Positions 15,652 through 25,200 are shown, counted from the stretch's first letter. The stretch: 43,955 nucleotides of DNA from JBFWUM01 sp050247255 (GCA_050247255.1 JBFWUM010000037.1:1-43955), one strand, 5' to 3'. Numbers and translations: made by a program. Notes: generated by a model not told the origin, from the sequence alone.

Positions 15652-16553
15652 ACGCTTCTCCCGTGCGCGGACGCCATGGCGGCCGGCATGACTTGCAACG
15701 ATTGGTGCGCGGCCAGCACCCGCACGGTCACGGGGCTGCCGGCACGCTCGTAGATCTCCTCCAGCCGCTGCTGGATTCGACCGAAGTCACGCCGCGCGAG
15801 GAGCGCGACGGACGGACCGGCGCCGGACAGGAAGGCGCCGAACACTTCAGGATCGTCGAGCGCCAGCACCGCCTCGAGCTGCGGTGCGAGCGCCATGCGC
15901 GCCGGCTGGTGCCAGCGGTCCTGAACCGCCTCGCGGAGCCGGCCGTAGTCGCCATGCTCCAGCGCGTGCACCAGCGCGAGCACGCGCTGCAGGTTGAACA
16001 CGGCGTCGCCGCGCGACAGCGTGGGGGCGAGCGCGGCGCGTGCCGTGGACGTGGCCAGCGGCGTCGACGGCGTCGCCACCACCAGCTTCAACTCGTCCGG
16101 CCACCGCCAGCGCAGCGCGTACCGGTCATCGACCACCGACGTCAGGCCGCCCCAGAGGGATGCCGCCGCGTTGTCGCCATGCCCCTCCACGGCGGTCGCC
16201 AGCCGCAGGAGCGTGCCCTCCGCCATCGGCTCCACGACACGCTCGTAGACCCGGAGGCCGGCGACAACGGCTGCGGCGCTGCTGCCGAGGCCTGACCCCA
16301 TCGGGATCTCGCTGTCAGCCTCGATCCGTACCGTTGGCGCCTGGCCGCCGTGCTCGCGCGCCGCCGCGGCATAGGCGCGGGCAATCGGGTTCTCGCCCGG
16401 CACCGCCGGCTGGCTGCGCACGACCTCGAGCCGCGATCCGCCATCGTTCCGCACGTCCACGATCCGCACGCGCAGGTAAAGCTGCACGGCGACCGCGAGC
16501 GTGTCGAACCCTCCGCCAAGGTTGGCGGAGGATCCCGGAACGGTTATTTCCAT
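15648..16553 (-). CDS. thrB: Homoserine kinase
   Basis: This GHMP-family kinase of 301 residues phosphorylates homoserine. Motif 1 is VPGSSANLGGGFDTLA, the ATP-binding motif 2 is EIPMGSGLGSSAAAVVAGL, and motif 3 near the C-terminus is AFLSGAGPSVALLA. The length is normal. It starts at ATG 16553, 64 nt after homoserine dehydrogenase, with an 8-bp hairpin between them, and overlaps thrC by 4 nt. The three genes make threonine from aspartate semialdehyde. Confidence 0.94.
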   Translation of the reverse strand: MEITVPGSSANLGGGFDTLAVAVQLYLRVRIVDVRNDGGSRLEVVRSQPAVPGENPIARAYAAAAREHGGQAPTVRIEADSEIPMGSGLGSSAAAVVAGLRVYERVVEPMAEGTLLRLATAVEGHGDNAAASLWGGLTSVVDDRYALRWRWPDELKLVVATPSTPLATSTARAALAPTLSRGDAVFNLQRVLALVHALEHGDYGRLREAVQDRWHQPARMALAPQLEAVLALDDPEVFGAFLSGAGPSVALLARRDFGRIQQRLEEIYERAGSPVTVRVLAAHQSLQVMPAAMASAHGRSV

Positions 16554-16572
16554 GAGGCGAAACTAAGACAAA

Positions 16573-16600
16573 GGCCCGCCAACCGCTGGGTCGGCGGGCC
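16573..16600 (-). terminator. Hairpin between hom and thrB, possible partial terminator
   Basis: GGCCCGCC (16573-16580) and GGCGGGCC (16593-16600) form a perfect 8-bp stem with a 12-nt loop. On the minus strand it is followed by TTTGTCTTAGTTT, an interrupted T-run, which suggests incomplete termination or mRNA processing inside the operon. Confidence 0.5.
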
Positions 16601-16617
16601 CCAAAAAACACGCAAAA

Positions 16618-17934
16618 TTATACGCCAATCAGCATTGGCAGCGCCAACGGCGGCTGCACGTGGTAGGCCGCGCCGCTGATCTCGCGGAGCGCCGCCTGCA
16701 GCGCCTCTTCTTCACACGATTCGACCGTAATCACGAACGGCAGCGCCTCCTTCGGGTAGCCCGGCTGCTGCAGCAGCGCATCCATGTTGATGTGCTGTCG
16801 CGCCAGCGCCGACGCCGTGGACGCCACGATGCCCGGTTCGTCCCGGACCACGAACCGCAGGTAGTACGGCCGCGCCGGCGGCGCCACGATGCTGCCCGGA
16901 AGCCATTCCTCGCCGATGTCCCCGCGGCGCTGCGTGAGCGCGAGCAGGTCGGACACCACGGCCACCGCCGTCGCCGGGCCCCCGGCGCCCGCCCCGCTGA
17001 AGCTGCTCTCGCCGCCGTACTGGCCGAACAGCGTCACCACGTTGTTCGCCCCCTGGTTCATGCCGAAACTGGAGTGCGACGGCACCAGGGCCGGCCCGAC
17101 AAACGCATGGAAGCCGTCCCCCTTGGCCTGGACGGTGGAAATCTGGCGGATCGTGCAGCCGAGGCTCCTCGCATACTGGAAGTCCGCCGCGGTGATCGGC
17201 CGGATCGATCGACGCGGGATATCAGCAAGCCGCAGGTGACGGCGGAAGGCAATGCCGGCCAGCACCACCAGCTTCGCCCCGGCATCGTCGCCGTCGATGT
17301 CGGCGCTCGGGTCGGCCTCCGCGTATCCCAGCTTCCGCGCATCGTCGAGCACGGTGCTCATCGCCTCGTCGGTCCCCTCCATGCGGCTGAGGACGTAGTT
17401 CGAGGTGCCGTTGAGAATGCCGGCCACGCGCTGCAGCCGATCGCCCGCCAACCCTTCGCGCACGCCGTGAATGAGCGGGACGCCGCCGCCGACGGCCGCC
17501 TCGAACCGCAGCTGCGTGCCGTGCGTGGCCGCGAGGTGCAGCAGTTCGGGCCCCTGTGCCGCCAGCAGCACCTTGTTCGCCGTGACCACGCAAATGCCCT
17601 GCTCGAGGGCGCGGCGGACCCAGCCGCCGACCGGATCGACGCCGCCGATGACTTCGACGATGACGTCTGGACGGGCCTGGAGAAGGTCGTCGACGCTCTC
17701 GGTCCACTCCACCGTACCCGGCACCCACGGGGCGCGCTTGCGCGCCACGTCGCGGTTGAAGACGTGCGTCAACTGGAGGCGTGAGGCCAGCTCGGGCCGT
17801 TCGACGAGGATGCGGGCCACCGAGGCGCCGACCGTGCCGAACCCGAGCAGCGCCACCCGCAGCGGGAGCGGGCGCGGCGCAACCGTCTGGACGGCGGCGA
17901 GGTGTTCCATCAGTACGTTCGAATCGCTACTCAT
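16618..17934 (-). CDS. hom: Homoserine dehydrogenase
   Basis: ATG at 17934 gives 438 residues. LRVALLGFGTVGASVARIL is the NAD(P)-binding strand and loop; GILNGTSNYVLSRM and LGYAEADPSADIDGDDAGAK are the catalytic-domain signatures. The C-terminal about 95 residues (YYLRFVVRDEPGIVASTASA, then VITVESCEEEALQAAL) are an ACT domain for allosteric control, probably by threonine. It reduces aspartate semialdehyde to homoserine. The frame continues to 18003, but those 23 extra codons read through a terminator hairpin, so they are part of the leader. ATG 17910 is an alternative start. The candidate leader frame overlaps its start as ATGA. Confidence 0.94.
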   Translation of the reverse strand: MSSDSNVLMEHLAAVQTVAPRPLPLRVALLGFGTVGASVARILVERPELASRLQLTHVFNRDVARKRAPWVPGTVEWTESVDDLLQARPDVIVEVIGGVDPVGGWVRRALEQGICVVTANKVLLAAQGPELLHLAATHGTQLRFEAAVGGGVPLIHGVREGLAGDRLQRVAGILNGTSNYVLSRMEGTDEAMSTVLDDARKLGYAEADPSADIDGDDAGAKLVVLAGIAFRRHLRLADIPRRSIRPITAADFQYARSLGCTIRQISTVQAKGDGFHAFVGPALVPSHSSFGMNQGANNVVTLFGQYGGESSFSGAGAGGPATAVAVVSDLLALTQRRGDIGEEWLPGSIVAPPARPYYLRFVVRDEPGIVASTASALARQHINMDALLQQPGYPKEALPFVITVESCEEEALQAALREISGAAYHVQPPLALPMLIGV

Positions 17935-18161
17935 TCTGTGACCCTGTCTATCGGCCGGGAAACAAAAAAACCCGCCGGGCCGGCTGGCTGGCGGGTTTCC
18001 CATCTCTCGGTGTGCCTGCTTGTTACGGTCTTTCCAGGCTCATCGGCCGCCAGCCCTGTGTCGCCATACACGTCCGCATCCGCATGCCGGTGAGGGCATG
18101 CCCGGTAATGACGCAGCAGGTAATGGCCGGGCGGCGCATCGAGCGCCCAGTTTATCACCAC
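17931..18161 (-). CDS. Candidate threonine-rich leader frame of hom
   Basis: A GTG-initiated frame of 76 codons precedes hom and ends in TGA overlapping the hom ATG (ATGA). Residues 44-56 read KTVTSRHTERWET, with four threonines (45, 47, 51, 56) just before the terminator hairpin, which the frame also crosses. It has no convincing Shine-Dalgarno, and high-GC sequence makes such frames common, so translation is unproven. The frame is of interest only because of its position and composition. Confidence 0.3.
   Translation of the reverse strand: MVINWALDAPPGHYLLRHYRACPHRHADADVYGDTGLAADEPGKTVTSRHTERWETRQPAGPAGFFVSRPIDRVTE
17964..17998 (-). terminator. Intrinsic terminator in the hom leader (attenuator candidate)
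   Basis: A perfect 9-bp stem (17968-17976 with 17990-17998, AAACCCGCC and its complement) is followed on the minus strand by a run of seven T (17970-17964; the innermost three also take part in the stem). It lies 29 nt before the hom start. No minus-strand gene lies upstream of it, because the upstream neighbour aguB is on the plus strand. It can therefore only act on the hom transcript itself. Confidence 0.7.
18047..18055 (-). promoter_or_regulatory. Candidate anti-terminator arm
   Basis: On the minus strand GGCTGGCGG (18055-18047) is perfectly complementary to CCGCCAGCC (17994-17986), which includes five bases of the 5' arm of the terminator. Pairing of these segments would block the terminator. 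The threonine codons of the leader frame lie between the two segments, which is not the order of the classical thr or trp attenuators. Confidence 0.4.
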
Positions 18162-18184
18162 CTCGCACGCGTTACGATAGGCGC

Positions 18185-19108
18185 GTGAGCAGCGCGCCTT
18201 TCACCATCGGCCTCATCCAGGATCACGCCACGGCCGACGGGCGCGGCAACGTCGAGCGGGCGACGCGGCTCGTGCGCGAAGCGGCCGGCAAGGGCGCCCA
18301 GATCATCTGCCTGAAGGAGCTGTTCAACGCGCTCTACTTCTGCAAGTCGCAGCAGTGCGAGCGCTTCGACCTGGCGGAGCCGATTCCCGGGCCGACCACC
18401 GACGCCATGCAGGCGCTGGCCCGGGAGCTGGCGATCGTGCTGATCGTCCCGATCTTCGAGCGGCAGGCGGCCGGCATCTACCGCAACTCGGCGGCGATCA
18501 TCGATGCCGACGGCTCGCTGCTCGGCGTGTATCGCAAGATGCACATCCCGGACGATCCGCTATTCAACGAAAAGTACTACTTCACGCCCGGCGACGGGCA
18601 CATGGACTACCACGGCGAGAAGCCGGGCGAGGCCAACGGCTTCAAGGTGTGGAAGACGCGCTACGCCACCATCGGCGTGCTGATCTGCTGGGACCAGTGG
18701 TACCCCGAGGCGGCGCGGATCACCAGCCTGCTCGGCGCGCAGGTGCTGTTCTACCCGACCGCCATCGGCTGGCACCCGGCCGAGAAGGACGAATGGGGCC
18801 GCGCGCAGGTGGACGCGTGGCGCACGGCGCAGCGCGCGCACGCCATCGCCAACGGCGTCTACGTCGCCTCGCCGAACCGCATCGGCCACGAGGACGAGCC
18901 GGGCACCAACGGCATCGAGTTCTTCGGCCACTCCTTCATCGCCGATCCGTTCGGCCGCCTGGCGGCCGAGGCCGGCGAGGACGAGGAGATCCTCATCGCC
19001 CGCTGCGAGCCGGCGCTCATCGAGACCGTGCGGCGCAACTGGCCGTTCCTGCGCGACCGCCGCGTCGACGCGTATGGCGCGATCCTGAATCGCTACCTCG
19101 GCGCGTGA
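18185..19108 (+). CDS. aguB: N-carbamoylputrescine amidase
   Basis: The product has 307 residues from GTG 18185 and belongs to the nitrilase superfamily, with the catalytic triad visible as E45 (ICLKELF), K118 (YRKMHIPDD) and C168 (VLICWDQWYPEAAR). The segment YYFTPGD, and the next gene being agmatine deiminase, make N-carbamoylputrescine (giving putrescine, CO2 and ammonia) the likely substrate. The frame is open further upstream to 18020, but that part is not nitrilase-like. A TACGAT -10-like element ends 6 nt before the GTG, so the leader may be very short. It overlaps aguA by 4 nt (GTGA). Confidence 0.92.
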   Translation: MSSAPFTIGLIQDHATADGRGNVERATRLVREAAGKGAQIICLKELFNALYFCKSQQCERFDLAEPIPGPTTDAMQALARELAIVLIVPIFERQAAGIYRNSAAIIDADGSLLGVYRKMHIPDDPLFNEKYYFTPGDGHMDYHGEKPGEANGFKVWKTRYATIGVLICWDQWYPEAARITSLLGAQVLFYPTAIGWHPAEKDEWGRAQVDAWRTAQRAHAIANGVYVASPNRIGHEDEPGTNGIEFFGHSFIADPFGRLAAEAGEDEEILIARCEPALIETVRRNWPFLRDRRVDAYGAILNRYLGA

Positions 19109-20148
19109 ACGACGCACGGTCCACATTCCGGATGCCCGCCGAGTGGGCGCCGCACCGGGCGACCTGGATAGCCTGGCCGCACCACGAGCCGGACTGGCCC
19201 GGCAAGCTGGGGCCCATTCCCTGGGTCTACGCCGAGATCGCCCGCGTGCTCGCCGAGCACGAGCCGGTCGAGATCCTGTGTCACGACGACGGCGTGCGCG
19301 AGAGCGCCGCGGCGGCGCTGGCGGCGCACCACGCGCGCGCCGATCGCGTGCGGCTGCACACGGCGCCGACCGATCGCGTCTGGCTCCGCGACTCGGCGCC
19401 GACAGCCGTTCACGACGAGGACGGGAAGGTCGTCCTCGTCAACTGGCGGTTCAACGCGTGGGCGAAGTACGACAACTACGCGCGCGACGCCGAGGTGGGC
19501 GCCGCGGTCGCCCGCATCACCGGGCTTCCCCGCGTCGAGCCGGGCATCGTGCTCGAGGGGGGCGGCATCGAGGCCAACGGCGACGGCCTGCTGCTCGTCA
19601 CCGAGGAGTGGCTGCTCAGCGACGTCCAGGTGCGCAACCCGGGGATGACCCGCGACGACTACGAACGCGCGTTTGCGACGTGGCTCGGCGTGCGCCGGAC
19701 CATCTGGCTGGGTGAAGGGTGCGTCGGCGACGACACGCACGGCCACATCGACGACATCGCCCGCTTCCTGGCGCCCGACACGGTGGCCCTGGCCGTCGAA
19801 CGCGACCCGGCCGACGAGAATCACCTGAGGTCGATCGACAACCTGCACCGCCTGGAGGCCGCCGCGAAGGAACCCGGTGTCGGCCCGCTGCGGGTCGTCG
19901 AGCTCCCCTTCCCGCGGCCGGTGCTGATGAACGGCGAACGGCTGCCGGCCAGCTACGCGAACTTCTACATCTGCAACGGCGCCGTCCTGGTGCCGACCTT
20001 CAACGACCCCAACGACCGCGTCGCGCTCAACGCGCTCGCCAGCGCCATGCCGAGGCACCGGGTGATCGGCATCCATGCCGTCGATCTCGTGTGGGGCCTC
20101 GGCACGCTCCACTGCCTGACGCAGCAGGAGCCTCTAACGCGAGCGTAG
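19105..20148 (+). CDS. aguA: Agmatine deiminase (peptidyl-arginine deiminase family)
   Basis: GTG at 19105 overlaps the aguB stop, giving 347 residues, the usual length. Conserved guanidino-group enzyme motifs are all present: MPAEWAPHRATWIAWPH, VWLRDSAPT, VLEGGGIEANGDGLLLVTEE, CVGDDTHGHIDDIARF and, near the C-terminus, the nucleophile cysteine in GTLHCLTQQEP (about C337). It hydrolyses agmatine to N-carbamoylputrescine, the substrate of the preceding gene. Together they are the arginine-decarboxylase route to putrescine; the decarboxylase is not in this window. Confidence 0.95.
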   Translation: MNDARSTFRMPAEWAPHRATWIAWPHHEPDWPGKLGPIPWVYAEIARVLAEHEPVEILCHDDGVRESAAAALAAHHARADRVRLHTAPTDRVWLRDSAPTAVHDEDGKVVLVNWRFNAWAKYDNYARDAEVGAAVARITGLPRVEPGIVLEGGGIEANGDGLLLVTEEWLLSDVQVRNPGMTRDDYERAFATWLGVRRTIWLGEGCVGDDTHGHIDDIARFLAPDTVALAVERDPADENHLRSIDNLHRLEAAAKEPGVGPLRVVELPFPRPVLMNGERLPASYANFYICNGAVLVPTFNDPNDRVALNALASAMPRHRVIGIHAVDLVWGLGTLHCLTQQEPLTRA

Positions 20149-20154
20149 TACACC

Positions 20155-20247
20155 GATCACGTACCACCGAGGCACCGAGACACCGAGTTCTCTCAGGTTT
20201 ACGTACCAAGAATTCTCGGTGCCTCGGTGCCTCGGTGGCCCGTGATC
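20155..20247. repeat. 8-bp periodic inverted array between convergent genes
   Basis: Tandem CACCGAGG-like octamers in the left arm (from GATCACGTACCACCGAGG at 20155) are mirrored by CTCGGTGC octamers in the right arm ending CCCGTGATC at 20247. About 30 of 33 positions pair. It sits between the stops of aguA (20148) and the TonB receptor (20262) and could act as a bidirectional transcript end, but lacks a T-run. Confidence 0.7.
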
Positions 20248-20261
20248 AGTGAAGACGGCCG

Positions 20262-22070
20262 CTATCGAACGACAAGGGTCACGGTCGCCGCGCGGCCGGG
20301 CATGGCGACGCCGGCGATCTCCTGGTACTCCGTGTCGCCCAGGTTCGTGCCCTCGACCCGCACCTCGTAGCGACCGAAGGCGCGGCTGACGCGCAGGTCG
20401 AACACGGCATCGTCGGTGGTGGCGGCGTTGCGCTGGCGGTGGCGATACTCCAGCCTCGGCGCCACGGCCAGGCCGGCGGGGAGTTCCACGAAGCCGGCCA
20501 CCGCGAGCTTGTGCGGGGCGTACTCGAGCACGTATTTCGAGAGGCACGCGGGGGCGCCGCAGAGGGTCGACAGGGTGTCGGCATCGACCTCGGTCCACGT
20601 GTAGCCCGCCTGCAGGAACATGCCGCGCGCCAGCACGCGCCGGGCCGACAGCTCGACGCCGCGCGCCGCCACGCGGTGCACGTTGTAGGTCTGCCACCGG
20701 TCGGCCGGCGTGGCGCGCAGCCAGTCGATGACGTCGCGATCGCGGCGGCCGAAGACGGTGCCCTGCAGCAGCCAGACGCCGGAGAGGAACAGGTCCGCGC
20801 CCCCCTCCCCACCCCACGTCGTCTCGGGACCGATGTCCGCCCGCGCCAGGTTGGCCGGGTCCGAGTAGTAGCGCTCGGTGAACGTCGGCACGCGGAACGC
20901 GCGCCCGGCCGACGCGCGCAGCCGCACCTTCCCCGCCGGCCACCAGGCCAGTCCGGCTGACGGGCTCGCCGATGTCCCGAACTCGTTGTAGGAATCGACC
21001 CGCATGCCGGCGTCGGCCTGGAACGAGGGGCCAAACCGGTGGCGCCATTCGCCAAAGGCGCTGACGCGCCTGGTGTCGTGATCGCGGAGGTTCGTCGACC
21101 GGATCCAGTCGCCGCCGGCGTCGACGCCCACGGTCAGGTCGGCAGCCCCGACGGTGCGCGACGCCTTCACGGTGGCCGTCACCGCGTGCGAGCGATGGAC
21201 GTTCTCGGCGACACCCGGGCGCTCGACGTTGAAGAGGAACCGATCGCCGTGCGTGCGATACGCGAGCACGACGCCGGTCGTCCAGCCAGCGACGGCACCG
21301 AACCCATGCTCCCCCGAGACCAGCAGCTGGTTGGTCCACTCGTGCGACGGCGCGGCGCCGTAGAAGCCATTGGCGCCAAAGTCCTTCCACACGTAGCCGA
21401 GCGTCAGCGTGGAGTTCGCGCCGAGGGCCGTGCGCGACAGCAGATCGAGCGAGGCGAACTGGCGCTCGTACATGAAGCCGCCGGAGCGACTGGCCGACGC
21501 CGAGAAGAGTTGCGTCGTCCCACCGGCGCGAACCGACCGCTGCGCCCGGCCGCCGACGAAGCCGAAGCTGCCTGCTTCCACCGCCGCCGAGGCCGCGGCG
21601 TCACGGCGCGTGATCACGTTGATGGTCCCGGCAAACGCATCGGCGCCGAACAGCGACGAGCCGACCCCGTGCAGGATCTCGATCCGCTCGACGGCGTCGA
21701 GCGGCACGGGGATATCACCGTTGTGGTGCCCCGATTGCGCGTCGTTCAGCCGCACGCCATCGACCAGCACCAGCGCCTGGCCAAAGCCGGCGCCGCGCAC
21801 CGAGAAGTCGGCCTGCATGCCGCGCTCGCCGCGCGCGCGCACGTCGATCGAGGCGGTCAGCCGGAGCAGATCGGCCACGCTGCGCACCGGCAGCCTGGCG
21901 ATCTCCTCCCGGGTCAGGATCGTCATCGTCCGGGTGACCGACCCGAGTTCCACCGGGGTGGCGGCGGCGGTGACGACGACCGTCTGGCGAAGGACGTCTT
22001 GCGCCCGGACGGGGGCCGCGAGGAGGGGGATTGCCGCGGCCGCCAGAAGGCCCGCCGTCAGGTGCCGCAT
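20262..22070 (-). CDS. TonB-dependent outer membrane receptor, BtuB-like
   Basis: ATG at 22070 gives 602 residues with signal peptide MRHLTAGLLAAAAIPLLAAP and Ala-Gln cleavage. QTVVVTAAATPVELGSVTRT fits a TonB box region. The plug domain (about 45-155) has SVADLLRLTASIDVRARGER, DFSVRGAGFGQALVLVDGVR and ERIEILHGVGSSLFGADAFA, typical of BtuB/FepA-type receptors. The rest is a 22-strand barrel, ending in VTLVVR rather than a Phe. No cobalamin riboswitch is visible in the 162 bp upstream, so the substrate is unknown. The divergent neighbour is a histidine kinase gene, which may share regulation. Confidence 0.85.
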   Translation of the reverse strand: MRHLTAGLLAAAAIPLLAAPVRAQDVLRQTVVVTAAATPVELGSVTRTMTILTREEIARLPVRSVADLLRLTASIDVRARGERGMQADFSVRGAGFGQALVLVDGVRLNDAQSGHHNGDIPVPLDAVERIEILHGVGSSLFGADAFAGTINVITRRDAAASAAVEAGSFGFVGGRAQRSVRAGGTTQLFSASASRSGGFMYERQFASLDLLSRTALGANSTLTLGYVWKDFGANGFYGAAPSHEWTNQLLVSGEHGFGAVAGWTTGVVLAYRTHGDRFLFNVERPGVAENVHRSHAVTATVKASRTVGAADLTVGVDAGGDWIRSTNLRDHDTRRVSAFGEWRHRFGPSFQADAGMRVDSYNEFGTSASPSAGLAWWPAGKVRLRASAGRAFRVPTFTERYYSDPANLARADIGPETTWGGEGGADLFLSGVWLLQGTVFGRRDRDVIDWLRATPADRWQTYNVHRVAARGVELSARRVLARGMFLQAGYTWTEVDADTLSTLCGAPACLSKYVLEYAPHKLAVAGFVELPAGLAVAPRLEYRHRQRNAATTDDAVFDLRVSRAFGRYEVRVEGTNLGDTEYQEIAGVAMPGRAATVTLVVR

Positions 22071-22114
22071 CACCGTAATATACCCGCGCGTCCGGTCGGT
22101 CCCCGCAGCAGCAA

Positions 22115-22167
22115 GTGTGCGCGGGTGTGCGGACAGGGCCGGCCGCACACGCGGGCGCGGTGCACAC
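22115..22167. promoter_or_regulatory. Nested inverted repeat in the divergent TonB receptor/kinase promoter region
   Basis: GTGTGCGG (22125-22132) pairs with CCGCACAC (22143-22150), and an outer GTGTGC (22115-22120) pairs with GCACAC (22162-22167). The stretch is very GC-rich. It could be an operator shared by the two divergent genes. No -10/-35 pair was clear. Confidence 0.4.
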
Positions 22168-22232
22168 GGCGATATTCCCGGCGTTTGGGGGCGTTTGTGG
22201 CTGGAACAGAAGCTGCACCGGGGCGCGCGCTC

Positions 22233-25200
22233 ATGAACTCACGCGTGCGGGCCTTCGTGGTGGCGATTACGGCGGGCGGGGCGGCGCTCCTCGTCGGCCT
22301 CATCCCGTTCGACCTGCTGGCCGGCTTCACGCCGGGGCGGGCGCTGTCGCTGCCGGTGGCCATGCTGCTCGGCCCCTGGTTCGGCATGCTGGCGGCGGCC
22401 ATCGCCGCCCTTGCCTACGGCTGGTCGGTGCGTCTCGTGACCCTGCCGCTGGAAGCGATCGCGCTCGGCCTGGCAGCCCGGCGGAGCGTCTCGCCGGTAC
22501 TTGCCGGGTGGGGGTACTGGGCCGTCGTCGGCGTCGTGTTCGGGCTGCAGCCGGCCGTGTTCGGCGACGTGTACTCGGGCTACAGCCAGCAGTTCGCCTG
22601 GACCTACGCGCTGCAGCGCACGCTCACCCTGATGGTGGCCGTGCTCATCGCGAAGCTGATCGTGGTGGCGATCCGCCGGCATCGTCTCGGCGCCCTGCTC
22701 GCCGCCGGCCAGCCGCATAGCCTGCGCAGCGACGCCTACGACAGCTTCGAGCTCGCCGCGCTGCTGCCGACGCTGCTCCTGAGCATCGCCACCAGTCAGG
22801 TGCTGGCGGCGCGCCAGCAGGCAGAAACCAGCGGGCACCTCGTCGAGACCGCCACCGTGGTCCGCGATCACGTGCGCCAGTATCTCGACACCCATATCGA
22901 TGCGGTCACCGCACTCGCCGATGCCCTCCGTGCCCAGCCGGCGACGGTCGACCGCGAGCAGCTGCTGCGGCGGTTCGCTGCCATTTACGACCAGTTCTCG
23001 TCGGTCTCCACCTTCGACAGCCGCGGCGCCTACATCGCTGCGGTGCCCGACGAGCCGCCGACGAGCGCGCTGCGGCTCGACGGGATTCCCGACCGCGCCC
23101 ACTTCCAGGACGCCACCCGCACCGGCCAGACGGTGATGTCGGACGTGCTGATGGCCCGGAGCTCGCTGCGGCGCGCCGTCATCCCGATCGTCGCGCCGTT
23201 CAGCGGCCCCGACGGACGCGTCGCCGGCGTCGGCATCGGCGTCCTCGACCTGCCGCAGCTGCGCCAGTTCGTCGATCGCTATCGCTCCAACCCGTTCATC
23301 GTCATCACCATCGTCGATCGCAACGGGCTGGTGATTTCGGCGAGCGAAGGGTCGGGCCGCGACGCGCTGCAGGACTTGAGCCGCCACCCGCTGCTGGCGA
23401 TGACCGAGGGGCAGTACGATCCGCCCGGCAATCGCGGCACCCAGCTGGTCGCGGCGGCGATGATCCCCGAGTCCGGCTGGCGGGTCTTCGTCGAACAGCC
23501 GCTGGTGACGATCCAGCTGCAGAACACCAGGTTCTACGCGGTCACGTTCGTTCTGCTCGGCCTCGGGCTCGGCGGCTCGATGCTTGCCGCCTCGCGCTTC
23601 TCCCGCTTCGTCAGCGGTCCGGTCGAGCAGCTCCGCGAACGGACCGCGGAGTTGGCGCTGGCGAAGAGGGCCGCCGAGGACGCCAACCGCGCCAAGAGCG
23701 AGTTTCTCGCCAACATGAGCCACGAGATCCGCACGCCGATGAACGGCATCATCGGCATGACGGAGCTGGCGCTGCAGACCGAGCTGACGCGCGAGCAGCG
23801 CGAGCACCTCGAGACGGTGCGGCAGTCGGCCGACGCCCTGCTCGGCGTCATCAACGACGTGCTCGACTTCTCGAAGATTGAGGCTGGCAAGCTCCACATC
23901 GAGGCGATCGACTTCTCGCTGCGCGCGCTCCTCGACGAGAGCGTCCGGCCGCTGGCGCTCAAGGCGCACGAGAAGTCGCTGGAGCTGCTCATCGACGTCG
24001 CCCCCGGCACGCCCGACGGCTTCGTCGGCGATCCGATGCGGCTGCGCCAGGTGCTGGTGAACCTGGTCGGCAACGCCATCAAGTTCACCCACGACGGCGA
24101 GGTGGTCGTCGGCGTCAGCGCCGAGCCGATCGATGCCGGGCACGCGACGCTGCACCTCTCCGTCGCCGACACCGGCATCGGCATCCCGCGGGAGAAGCAG
24201 GACGACATCTTCGGCGCCTTTACCCAGGCTGACGGGTCGACGACACGGCAGTACGGCGGCACCGGGCTGGGGCTGTCGATCTCGGCGCAGCTGGCCACGC
24301 TGATGGGCGGCACGCTCGGCGTCGAGAGCGAGCCTGGTCGCGGCAGCACCTTCCGCATCGCGCTCCCGCTGCCGCTCGGGCCTGGCGTCCGCGCCACGTC
24401 GGAGCCGCGCCACCGCGAGATGCTGGCCGGTCTCCCGATCCTGGTCGTCGACGACAATGCGACCAACCGGCGGATTCTCGGCGACCTCGTCGCCGGCTGG
24501 GGGATGCGCGCCACCATCGCCACCGGCGTGCAGGACGCGCTTCGCGCGGTCAACGAGGCGGCGACACCCTTCCGCGCGTTCCTGATCGATCACCACCTCG
24601 CCGATGGCAGCGGCGTGAACCTGGCCGACGCGGTGCGGCGTGATCCGCGATACGCATCGGCGCCGGTGCTCTTTCTCACGTCGGTCGATCGCATGGCGGC
24701 GCAGGAGCCGCGCCGGGTCAACACGCTGCGGCTGACCAAGCCGATCGGTCCGGCGGCGCTCGCCGACGGCCTGCTGTCGCTGCTGGCCGGCGATGCCAGC
24801 CAGGCGGTCCGGCCGGCGGCGCCGGCGGTCGAGCCGCGGCGCGCGGCGCGCGGCCTGCACGTCCTCGTCGCCGAGGACAACCCGGTGAATCGCCGGCTGG
24901 CACAGCACCTGCTCGAACGGCGCGGCCACCGGCCGCACCTCGTCGACAACGGCCGCGCCGCGGTGGCGGCGGTCAACGCCGGCGTGTTCGACCTGGTGCT
25001 GATGGATCTGCAGATGCCGGAAATGGACGGCTTCGAAGCTACCGCTGCCATCCGCGCCGGCGAGCGTGAGACCGGACGGCCGCGGCTCCCAATCGTCGCG
25101 CTGACCGCGCACGCGATGGAAGGCGACCGCCAGCGCTGCCTCGACGCCGACATGGACGGCTACGTCGCGAAGCCGATCAAGCCGATCGAACTGTTCGAAG

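Noticed and set aside
17935..18184. SAM or other known riboswitch in the hom leader
   Set aside because: I looked for the GGCAACC core of SAM-I and for B12-box sequences and did not find them. Only the terminator and its complement are supported.
21039..22232. N-terminal extension of the first kinase to 1407 residues
   Set aside because: The added residues are antisense to the TonB receptor and have no domain; the first helix begins right after ATG 22233.
22071..22232. Cobalamin riboswitch before the BtuB-like receptor
   Set aside because: No B12 box or conserved core is visible; only an inverted repeat is present.
22239..25112. A 957-codon open frame on the minus strand opposite the first kinase
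   Set aside because: Composition is typical of an antisense shadow and the kinase motifs are unambiguous on the plus strand.
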